A DNA stretch of 64,000 nt from Colius striatus (Eukaryota > Chordata > Aves > Coliiformes > Coliidae). Below are positions 13,553 through 23,422 of the stretch, piece by piece; within the stretch, counting starts at the first letter, position 1, and every line of letters starts with the position of its first letter. The translations under genes and the position numbers were made by a program. The stretch spans positions 96,902,362 through 96,966,361 of the forward strand of contig NC_084759.1 of the NCBI RefSeq assembly GCF_028858725.1, read 5' to 3'. The notes below the pieces were generated by a model, which did not search any database, was not told the origin of the DNA, and saw only the letters and a program-made list of their open reading frames with translations.

Positions 13553-14020
13553 ATGCCAGGGGCAGTGACTATGGCTGGAGGAGGCTGTATCTTGTGTGAG
13601 GGACCCCATATTCATAGAAGGTGTAACTATGGGGAGGAACCCATGACAAAGCAGCTCATTAAAACTATGCCCAGAAGAGGCCTCGTCCAGAGGGAGGGAC
13701 CATGTATCTGCAGAAGCTGCAACCATGGTGAAGAATCCACACCAGAGATACTCACCAAGGACTGTGTCCCGTGTGAGGGACCCTGTATCGGCAGAAGCTG
13801 CAGCTGTTGGGAACAACCCAGACCAGAAAAGTTCATTAAGGACTGTGTCCCGGGGGAGGAACCCCGTGTTGGAGCAGGTGAAGAATGCCAGGAGTCATCC
13901 TCATCTGAGCAGAGAGAAGCGGCAGAGCCCATCTGTGAGAGACTGACCACATCCCCCACTCCCTGCCCCCCTGAGCCATTGAGGGGGGAGGAGGTAGAGA
14001 TATCGGGAGCAGTGAGCTGA
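13553..14020 (+). other. Open frame of 155 codons within the LTR, doubtful gene
   Basis: The frame runs through the 81-bp tandem repeat, so the predicted product has a Cys-rich repeat of 27 residues, with CEGP or REGP followed by RSC- or RRC-type pairs. It then has a Glu/Ser/Pro-rich tail. It starts and ends inside the LTR and matches no retroviral protein that I know. The simplest reading is a by-product of a GC-richer repeat with a 3-divisible unit. A second overlapping open frame on the opposite strand (13627-13959) supports a compositional cause. I list it because it is the longest open frame in the window and its position is unusual. Confidence 0.2.
13598..13877 (+). repeat. Tandem repeat inside the LTR, 81-bp unit
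   Basis: Units starting at GAGGGAC recur at 13598, 13694 and 13775, and a diverged partial unit starts at 13856. Spacings are 96, 81 and 81 bp. The two central units share GTATC-GCAGAAGCTGCA and a closing GGACTGTGTCCC. Every spacing is divisible by three, which matters for the open frame across it. The repeat is an internal expansion of the LTR, not a flanking microsatellite. Confidence 0.8.
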
Positions 14021-14339
14021 GGCCAGGAAGAAAGGAGGGATGGGGGAGGGAGATCTTAAAGTGCTGGTTGTAATTTTCTCATCATCCTACTTCTCTTTTT
14101 GTTCTATTCTGATTCTGTTCTATTCTGATAAACTTTCCTACCTTCCTCTCTGAGTACTGCCTAGAACTGTAATTGGCAGTGAGCCCGCCCTGCCCTTGTC
14201 TCGATCTACAACAACCTTGCTTATCTTTTTACACCCATTTCACTGGAGTCTTTGCCATCCTAATGAGGGTGGGGGTGAATGGGTGATTGAACAAGAGAAT
14301 GTCAGGGTGCTTCATTGCTGGCTGGGCAAAACCACAGCA

Positions 14340-14344
14340 TGAAG
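14340..14344. repeat. Target-site duplication, right copy (TGAAG)
   Basis: Exact match to 13141-13145, immediately after the LTR end. It confirms both LTR boundaries and shows that the element is a complete solo LTR. Confidence 0.85.
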
Positions 14345-17300
14345 GCATACATTTTAACCACTGATGGAATGAAATAGAATTACTTAACAAAAACCTCTTC
14401 TAGAAAACAAAATTAGTGCTGAGAAAAGTTATATTGTTTCCTGGTGGATGTAAAGTCACCCTGCTCCTAGAAACTGTTAAGAGTACAAAATATGTTTGCA
14501 ATACCAGATTAGAGCAGGAAACAAACTTCTAGGAAAATAAGTTCCAGGTAGCAAAGGTGCCTCCAGACTATCAGTACCAAAGCAGGCATACTAGAGATAG
14601 AGTACTCTATCTACTCTACAGGTGGTGAAGGAGAAATAAGCAGTTAGAAAAGTTGTTGTTGGTTTAAAAAAAAAAAAAAGAAGTAAAGAGGGGCTCAAAA
14701 GAGCAATGAAGAAAAAAAAAATCAACTGGTCAGTAAGAGATTGGAAAGAAGAGTAATTCTAAAACAAGTAGTTTGGTAGAGTCTTACAATCAGGAGAAAG
14801 TTGCCAATCAAGAATGTTAACTAAAAGACAGTTATTGTCTTGCTACCAATAAATTACCTTTTAAAAATAAAGTTTTGATGTGGGTATTAATTTTAATTAA
14901 ATTAATTAATTTTAAACAGCTATCTGACAGAAGATTGAACAGCTCTAAGAAAAATCACAATGAAATGGTTTAATTCATGAAAAGGAACAAGGAACAAAAG
15001 TTCTAGCAGAAATAACAAGTAACAGAAAAAATCACTCCTGAGACTGTTTATACATAGTATTAAAATTAAACACTTATCCTTTATCAAAATGGACTGTTGG
15101 TTCATACCAATAACACATGGATAAACTGCACACAGATTTTCCAGAAATAATTCATCAGAAGGAGAGATGAAATTGGAGCTGACTTCACAGAGTGCATAGC
15201 TCAGCTTTAAAGAAAATTAGTAACAAGACCCAGGAAGGAATCACATGGAATAACAACTGAAAAAATTGGCAATCAAGATCAGCTTGTCAGCTGTTCTTAG
15301 TGAATGGACAAAGTGAGCTGCAGGTATGTGGGGCATAGCAAAGGATGCTGAGGTGCCCAGGCACACCGCCTCCCCATGTGGTGGGTTTGCTCCTGCTTGG
15401 AGCCTCCAGGAATTCCTGTGTTAGCAGAGGTGTGTCCTGGGTTTTTAGGATACTCTGGGGAGGAGGATGGTAAGAAACACTGCTTGCTTTTCTCCTTTTG
15501 TCTTCTACATATGAAGGAAATGGTCCAAAACTGTTTCCCATGGAAGACATAAAGACCCACATACACTCTCACAAGGTCTGCGGTGAATATCTGTCTTCTT
15601 TCCAGATCTTTATTACTCTCCTAAGATAGAATAAAAAAATCTGTTCTTAAGCTGCAACATCATCAAAGCCCTCTGAAGATAAAGAGTGCAGAGAAACAAA
15701 CTTGTTTGTAGGATGTACATCCGATATTTCTTAGCTCAACTCACCAAGCAATTTCTTCTTTCAGAATATTAAAAACGCTGTGTGCTACCACCAGTAAGCT
15801 ATGTGTCTCCAGGATTTCCAATTATCATGCTTCAGACCAGAAGCAGTAGAGACAGCATTTCTTCGGGGTTTTTTTCAAGTATTTTTCTTTCACAGACTAT
15901 GTAAGTACCAAATAACCTTGTTCCCCTTTGAAGAAGCTTCAGGCTAAATGAACCCTCAAAAAGCTCAAGTTCATCTTGAATATAGTTGTTCATATAGTAC
16001 AGACAACTGTCTGTTTGTATCTCATACATCTTTATTGCAACAGAGTCATATTTTTTTTAAACTATTTCCTTTTTTTTAGTGTTTTTTTTTAAATAGGAAT
16101 GTTTCCACTGTATTTTCCATCTCATTTTCCATTGTCTGTCCTCTTGTTGTTGACCGCTCCAGAGACCCTGTGAAGCTGCGGGAACATTTGCTCTGCAGTT
16201 TTTAAGTGTTTGTGGCTTCTTTGCCACCTAATGGTGCTTCTGGAGCCCTGGTCACAAATGGCCATATTTTCTGTCCTCTGAAAGCCCTATCTTTGACAGC
16301 TACATGAAGAGCAACAGGCAGAATCAGCCAGGCACAATGTGGAGCAGTCACTTTTATTTCATTTGCCTCTGCAAAAGACAGAGGTGGCTCCGTAATGAAG
16401 CAAAGTCACACAAGCCTGCTCCATTGTGTGTGGCATACAGTAGGGCTTTAGAACAAACCTTTAAATTCAAGAGAGAAATGACCATAGCTGCACAAATGTA
16501 CCGTAGGGATTTCATGTTCTCTTTCCTGTGTGCTCAGTTTGTACCCATGCCATACCCAACTTTGTGTTTTTGGCAGAACAGTTTATTGACACATATTTGG
16601 TTTCTAGGAAGGGTTTTCCAAGTGAAGATAAAACAACTTGGTGCTGGTGCTACTCAGAATCTAAGTTTTAGGTACTTTTTTATGTCTACATAGCATGACT
16701 CAGAGTACCAGGAGTCTCAGTCTTAACAGCATTACCGGAAGGCTAATGCTTCAGTGTAGAGAGCCAAGTTTTAAGTGAATGAATGGCTCTTCCATATAGA
16801 TACAAAATCCATTAAGGAAGAGGCCCTTGGAGACCCAGCTGGTGTGTGACTGGACCATAGGGTCCCTACACAGCCAGTGAAAAAGTAGACTTCGATAGAA
16901 GGCACTTACAGTCTGACCAAGCACCTACTCCCTGCTATTGACTCTGTTCCCAGAATAGCATCAGCCCCAGATAACATGCAATCTGAATTGCTCACATCTT
17001 TTCTGAACTGGGACACTTTCTATGTTGTCCAAGTCCTTGTCAGATGTTGGAGGAGACCTTCATACAGTGTAAATTTTCAAAGGTGAAGTTTGGCTTCGTG
17101 TGATGTGTAAATTTTTATTTGTTTCAAAAATAACATATTCAGAAAGCCTTATTACCTAGCTCCTGAGAATGAAGCCCTTCAGGGGCTTTAATCTTTCAAG
17201 ACTATTGCATGCCACTTACCCAAACACTTCCTAGGTTTAAAACTTAAATTATACAGTAGGCAATCTAAGCCCACTGTGGACTACTCTTCTTCTGACCTCA

Positions 17301-19000
17301 TCCTTTATCTGGCACTGATTCTTTTAAATAAAATACTATTTAGAAATGTATTTAGTAAATAATTAACTGGAGCTGGAAGTTTTACTTTATTTTTGAATAG
17401 AAGTCCTCAATAATGGTCGGGTAAGGCTGAGACTATCTGAAGATGATGTATTTCATAAATGCTTGGTTCAGACAGATATGAAGTAATTCCCGCTCTTGAA
17501 ATAGGAAAGTACGTCATCAGACAGAAAGCTCCAAATGCTTAAGATCATACTGAAATAGCCATTTTGTTTGTTCAGCTGTACATATCATGATAGGTCTGAA
17601 CTCTCTGTCTATCTTATAAAGGCCTATCTATCTTATAAAGATAAGTTCCTTATCTTTTGTAAGCATATGTTTTAATACTTCTTACTAGATTAAAAAAAAA
17701 AAAAAGAAGAGAAAAAGGGGCAGGGAGACAGAAAGGAGGAGAAGCCTTAATTTTCATTAAGAGTGATTAGTGATGATAAAGCAAGGCAGAAAAGTAACAA
17801 TGAGTTCTAGCTAAATTTAAAGGAAATATTTTTCCTTCCTAGGTCTAGATGTTTGATAATTTTGTGTTTGAACATGACGTCTTCCTCCATCACAGTTTAC
17901 AATGACCAAAGGAAACATATTTACAGCATGGGAGAATCCAACTGCGAGATGAAATGACAAGCAAGATTGTCTCTGGTCATATATGCCTGACTGAAGTACG
18001 CATTTGTGGGGGGAAAGCAATCTGTGGGCCAAACAGTCACCAGTGCACTGAAGCTCTTGGGTTAAGGAGTAAGTTCAGTTAGGAAATATTTTAACTCTAA
18101 GTCTCTACTTACCATGTGCAAACTGAGAATTTCATGTGCTTATTAAGCATTGAAATCTGAGCAGGCATTCATATGGAGGGCAAAGGACACACCTTTAACC
18201 AGGCACTCCTCTGCCCAGTTTGTACATCAAAAGCAGAGGGAATTTTCTCCAAGAAAATTGTGCCACAACCACAACTCTGAGAAATATTTTATTTCTCTAT
18301 CTAATCTTTGAAGCAGCTGAGATCTCCTCTTGCTGGAAAAACACAGAGAGGTACGTGAAGGGAGAAGGAAGGAGGAATGAAACCTATGTGATGGAGGCAC
18401 CTATGGCATTTTTATGCTGGGCCAGTGTTTCTGCCAATTTTTTTCCAAAGAAAAGCAAAGCAAGAGGAGCATTTCTAAATTTTTTTAACAGTATTATGCT
18501 GTTATTCTAGTGAAGAGACAGATGTGTCTTATAGTGTTTTGCAAATGTTTGACATTTTTTCTGTGTTTGCTTTGTTTTTGTTTTTTTTTTTTCAAACTCA
18601 TATAGTTCCATATAATGGCCCTACAGAGCTACTTGGTAAGAGCTGGCGTGGCTGCAGTTCTGCGAGTGGGAACAAATGTGCTTACCAGCAGTGACAAAAC
18701 AGTTTTCTTCATTACTTTTGACATCTTATGCCAATATCTGGTTTGTTCCACAGATGCAACTGGACCAAGACCCAGCTCAAGCTGCTGGAACAAAGTGATC
18801 AAGATGCAAGATGCACCTCACAGCATTAGTCCTCCCTTGCTATTAAGCGCTGTGAGGACCTGTTTAGCTCACTGACAGGCTGCTTGTCAGGAAGGCCCCA
18901 ACCCAGTGCGCAGTTCAGTGTGTAAACACTGCAAACACGTAATTAAATTCCAGTGAACTTGTAACAGTAAAGTTTCAAGCTGAGGTGCTGGCGTCTCTGG
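14345..19000. other. Intergenic DNA, no gene recognised
   Basis: It holds homopolymer runs (14 A at 14666-14679, 14 A at 17692-17705, 12 T at 18581-18592). It also has an 18-bp perfect palindrome at 14595-14612 and a 13-bp direct repeat, CTATCTTATAAAG, at 17609 and 17628. A 129-codon open frame at 16304-16693 (plus) has no recognisable domain and is probably chance. Confidence 0.55.
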
Positions 19001-19160
19001 CCTTGATCCAGTAAAACATTTCAGTGCATGCGTAAAACTTTACCACTATTGCTAAATCAGTGGGAACTACTCATCACTTGAAGTTGGGTATGTGTTCAAG
19101 AGATTTGTTTGATGTGGCCACAGTGCTCCACTGTAAGTGCTATGTTGAACTAGGGCCTAA
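19001..19160. repeat. Ancient palindromic amniote interspersed repeat, degraded
   Basis: The left arm reads GATCCAGTAAAACATTTCAG then GCATGCGTAAAACTTT. The centre contains CAGTGGGAACTACTCAT. The right arm reads CTTGAAGTTGGGTATGTG then TTCAAGAGATTTGTTTGAT, and is an imperfect reverse complement of the left. This is the layout of an old repeat common in turtles, crocodilians and birds (GATCCAGCAAAGCACTTAAG ... GGGACTACTCA ... mirrored). I recognise the pattern but cannot give a database family name. The right boundary is uncertain; GGGCCT at 19154 may be part of it. Confidence 0.5.
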
Positions 19161-21540
19161 ATCCGGTTTACCATGTGGTACCTCCTTGGCATTGCTGATT
19201 ACCTACCAGTCAGCCTTGTTCACTTAGATGTGGACACCATCATTTCGGAAGCGATGTTAAGCAATCTGAAATGCTACTATCTCATTATAGAAATTTCAGT
19301 GATGATTCTCTTTTGGACAGTAATGTAGTGGCAGATTTGCATCAGGGCACTCTGGCAGTCAAACTGTGAATTGAAAGTCTCTTGAATACAAATTACAGGA
19401 TTAGGAGAATATCATAAACATCTGAGAACACTGCACACACAAACATATTCAAAGGATACACAGTAAAAAATTACTAGTAAAAATATTGTCCACTGCATTT
19501 GGTAAAATCCTGCTTATGTTTTCTTCCACCTTCTTGCTTTATCTTTAAATATAATGTAACTAGGATTTTGTCTCTTGCCAGGTTTCGGCCAAGTGACAAA
19601 ACATAAACCTCTTTTCATTCATAAAGGGGGACTTCTAGAACACCTGAAGTAGAAAAGCAAACTTATTAGCCTGCTTTTTCTGCTCTTTTTTCTTCCAAAA
19701 CATTCTAGGAACTCACATTTTCCAAAACCGTGGTTGTTCAAATGAACTGTGGGGTATGCAAGAGCCACCAAATTCACTGCTGGCAAAACAATCCTAATAT
19801 TCCAGCACAACCACTTTGGGTCATTGAAACTTGAACTGTGGCTGGAACACTGCCTGTGCATTAGGGCGCTCTTCCGAGGTCTAACACTTCCTGTGTTCAG
19901 ATCACTTCACCTAAATACAAAGAGGAAAATAAGATAACACTTGTGTTTTCTTTTATAAATGTAACACATGAACACCAGGCTGTATGAGATTTAAGGCATA
20001 TTCAAATTTGCCATCAAAAAAGAGGTACATTAGTTGGTTGTTCTGAGTTATTTAAAGCATAATTGATTCTTTTTGTAACATTAAGTAAATACTTTTTACA
20101 TAAAGTATCTGCAAGTTAGTACGGTCCAGTGCTCTGAAAGAGTGGGTAAAGCCATATAAGCCAGATTTCCACACACATAAATGCAACTGGACTCAACTGA
20201 AGTACTTTGGACAAATAAAGACATTATAATATAATTTGTAAGTATTATGAAATGTTTCAACTTCTATAGGAGGATGTCAGAACTCATTTAACTTGGGTGT
20301 TGATGTTGTCCAATGTATTTTTGAAAACTACACCTTTGTGCAAACATCTCTAGTTTCTTTAAAATATTGACTGTCACTCTTTTCGTAGTTTCAGATGTGA
20401 TCAGGAGGTCAGAGATTAGAATACTATCCTGTACCCAGCAATATAAAGAATCAGTAGCTACAAATATTTAAATAAAGAAAACTCCACTGGGACAAACGTA
20501 ATTGTATACCCAAAACATTTCCTGAGGTGTCTCTGTCTGCTTTGCAATGAAAGTGGTAGATGTCACGTTACCCAGCAGAGGGAGCTCATAAAGCCAACTG
20601 TAAGGGTATCTTTTACAGGCGAAAACTAATGAGAGCTATTTAAAGTGTGATAAATACATTTAAGCACATTTCCAGCAGTCAGTGCATAGCTGGATGTAAT
20701 TTATATTGACTGGGAACTATGATATGAGGGTTTGTTTTGTGTTTTTTTTTTTTTCTTGAAGGAATGCTCCTTTACTGAAATTATTTCAAAAGCAAGTGGT
20801 CACATACTTCTTGGTGCAGAAAACTCCATAAGGAGATAGTATTTCATATGTGAATAGTGGGCTCTTTTTCTGATTAGGAACACAACCAGGTAGTGAGCTC
20901 CATGAAGAAGCCTGATATTTAGAACAGTATTTATAATAGTCTGTTCGAATATGCCTCTGCCTTCCATAAATACTAACAGCTGTATTATTTTTTCACTGAC
21001 ATCTCATCAATAAACCTTTATACTGATGTAACTGCAGAACATGAATACACAAGACAGTCAAGGTTTTTAGCAGGTAATGTTTTTAAATTATATGTTTACT
21101 TCTGGCTACTCTTAAAAATTCAGAGCAGTTGACTTATTTCAGCTATCTGAGCACAGCCAAGGAATGTGAAAGGCAAGAGTCAAAGGAAAAGGCTGGGGAG
21201 AGCAATGCGATTAAACATCTGTCAAGAAAGTCTGTAGGCACAGAACAAGCTGGGTTGTGTACTGAGCTGTGTCACACACTTGTATAAAAGTCACAAAACA
21301 GAGGCAGAAGTCTTTTGATCACAGAACCTTGCAGTACTATCACTTCATGAAGATAACTGGGGATCTAGTTAATAGCCACACCAAACTCATGCAATGAAAA
21401 TAGCAAAAGCCCATCAGTAGGGAGGCATTTATTTCAATATTAAAGTGCTCTAGCTTCTTTGTAGTTTTCAGTCAACATAGGCTATATATCAAACCTGTAA
21501 TTTATTTCTCTTTAATGCAAATGCAGCAGTTGGTATGATA
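19161..21540. other. Intergenic DNA, no gene recognised
   Basis: AT-rich, with only short open frames. A 13-T run lies at 20742-20754. I see no repeat that I can name. Confidence 0.55.
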
Positions 21541-21599
21541 TGGGGCTTAAAGATCTTTATGGGTCCCTTCCATCTCAAGATATTCTGATTCTATGATTA
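21541..21599 (+). repeat. CR1 LINE 3' tip
   Basis: About 59 bp match the extreme 3' end of avian CR1: AGATCTTTATGGGTCCCTTC, then a diverged stretch, then ATTCTGATTCTATGATTA, a decayed copy of the 8-bp terminal repeat. CR1 elements are normally 5'-truncated, so a very short tip is common. It is more diverged than the copy that begins 1.1 kb downstream, so it is a separate insertion. Confidence 0.75.
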
Positions 21600-22717
21600 G
21601 CAGAAGAGTCATATACTGATACTGGTTATTCCTCTTTCTGTACCATCTGCAGTGCTGTGAGCATGTTTATCACCATAAAGCTCTGTTGATACTAGACATA
21701 TGAAACAAAAACATAACCTTAATGAAGTTAAAAATATCTGTGTTGACTAGGCTTGGAAAAGCTTTTGGAAACATCCAAACAAAAGCTTCTTAATGTTGAG
21801 CTACGCACAACAAACAGCCTATACATCCCACTGATGTAATAGACTATGCATCCCACAAAAAGCAAGAAATAAGGCAGAGTGCCCACTCACCAGTTCCCCT
21901 TCCTAGCTGTAACTACTTCCTTTCTGTCACTTACAGTTCTCACATCACTTTACTCAGCTGAGCACCCAAGGCACAATCTAGCATCTGGTGGCATATTTGT
22001 TACATCAACACACACATCCTCATTTCATTTCCTGAATTTCTCCATTGAATTTTAATACAAAATTCAGACAAATAACTAAATCCACAGACCACCTGCTCTC
22101 ATGTTTTCCTAACCAGTTCAAAGGACACAAGTATATCTCACAGCCAGCATCTGTAGGCTAGCAGAGTGCCTTGCTGCCATATATCAGCACCAAACACAAA
22201 ACATTGTAAACTGCAACATTTGGAAACCATCTCAAGCACATGGTGATCATCAGACCATGTCATGAGATCACCAGTCAACTGGATCTGAACTCTAGGCTGA
22301 TGTTGCTTGCTCAGTAGGAGGTAGGCATGGGTTGTGGTCCGCAGGGAGATTAAAGGAACTGAGGTTTTAGAAGGGGGAACTGATGATTGGTGTGTAGAAA
22401 AGCTGACTCATACACTAAATCTTGTGCTTTCTACAGTGTAAACCACCAGACTGTGAAGTCAAGAAAGCTTTGATAGAGGTTACCACCAATATGTGAGTGA
22501 CTGTCATCTTTCATTCATACGGGTATGAGTAATGCATGACATTCCTTGTAAGAAGGAACATTGAAGAACTTACAGGTGAATGGCTCAGACCTAAACAAGA
22601 AAATTCTTTTCTTCATTCTTACAAAATAATGAACTTGTTTGAATTCAAATGTCACCTGCTTAGTTTTCAGTGTGTATCTGAAAGACCATCTCATTAACTC
22701 ACAGTTTACCATTGCAA
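21600..22717. other. Intergenic DNA between two CR1 insertions
   Basis: No gene and no repeat that I can name. Open frames are short and without recognisable domains. Confidence 0.55.
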
Positions 22718-23422
22718 AATCAGTACAGGCTAGGGACTGACCTGCTGCAGAGCAGCTCTGCAGAGAGAGACCTGGGAGTCCTGATTGACAATAAACTAAA
22801 CACGAGCCAGCAATGTGCCCTCATGGCCAAGAAGGCCAATGGCATCCTGGGATGCATCAAGAAGAGTGTGGCCAGCAGGTCAGGGGAGGTTCTCCTCCCC
22901 CTCTACTCTGCCCTGGTGAGGCCTCATCTGGAGTCCTGTGTCCAGTTCTGGGCTCCCCATCTCAAGAGGGACAGGGAAGTGCTGGAGAGAGTCCAGCGCA
23001 GGGTCACCAAGATGATCAGGGGACTGGAACATCTTTCTTATGAGGAAAGGCTGCGGGAACTGGGGCTTTTTAGTCTGAAGAGGAGGAGACTGAGGGGGAC
23101 CTCATTAATATTTATAAGTTTATAAATGGTGGATGTCGGGAGGTTGGGACACCACTTTTTTCTATTGTATCTAGCAACAGGACAAGGGGTAATGGGATGA
23201 AACTGGAACATAAAAAGTTCCATTTAAACATAAGAAAAACTATTCCACTGTGAGAGTGAGGGAGCCCTGGCACGGGCTGCCCAGGGAGGGTGTGGAGTCT
23301 CCTTCCTTGAAAGTCTTCAAGAGCCACCTGGACACATTCCTGTGTGACCTGATCTAGGTGGACCTGCTTCTGCAGGGGGATTGGACTAGATGATCTCTAA
23401 AGGTCCCTTCCAACCAGCTTTT
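22718..23422 (+). mobile_element. CR1 LINE, 5'-truncated, end of ORF2 plus 3' UTR
   Basis: About 0.7 kb of a fairly young CR1. The first 380 bp encode the C-terminus of the CR1 ORF2 reverse-transcriptase polyprotein in frame, including [46 protein letters not shown] and [20 protein letters not shown]. One base is missing near 23098 compared with the usual GGGGAGACCTC, so the frame shifts and the continuation (around IYKFINGG) lies in another frame. The 3' UTR has the familiar GAGGGAGCCCTGG, GGGCTGCCCAGGGAGG, GACCTGATCTAGGTGGACC and GGACTAGATGATCTCTAAAG. The 8-bp terminal repeat is absent. The endonuclease and catalytic RT domains are missing, so the copy is dead. Confidence 0.95.

Larger units (their letters stand above)
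13146..14339 (+). mobile_element. Solo LTR of an endogenous retrovirus, 1194 bp
   Basis: The element opens with TGTCATGGTTT and closes with AAACCACAGCA, an imperfect 11-bp inverted terminal repeat with the TG...CA ends of retroviral LTRs. Both sides carry the 5-bp duplication TGAAG. The right third resembles a dispersed avian ERV LTR family. It contains a tract like GGTAATTGG, then CTTGTCTCGA, then a GATAAA that may be a decayed poly(A) signal near 14130. This order fits plus-strand orientation. No gag, pol or env sequence lies beside it, so recombination between two LTRs has probably removed the provirus body. A tandem repeat and an open frame inside are listed separately. Family assignment is from memory; ERVL class is inferred from the 5-bp duplication. 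Confidence 0.85.

Noticed and set aside
16304-16693. 129-codon plus-strand open frame
   Set aside because: No recognisable domain and an irregular residue pattern. Length is within what chance gives in 64 kb over six frames.
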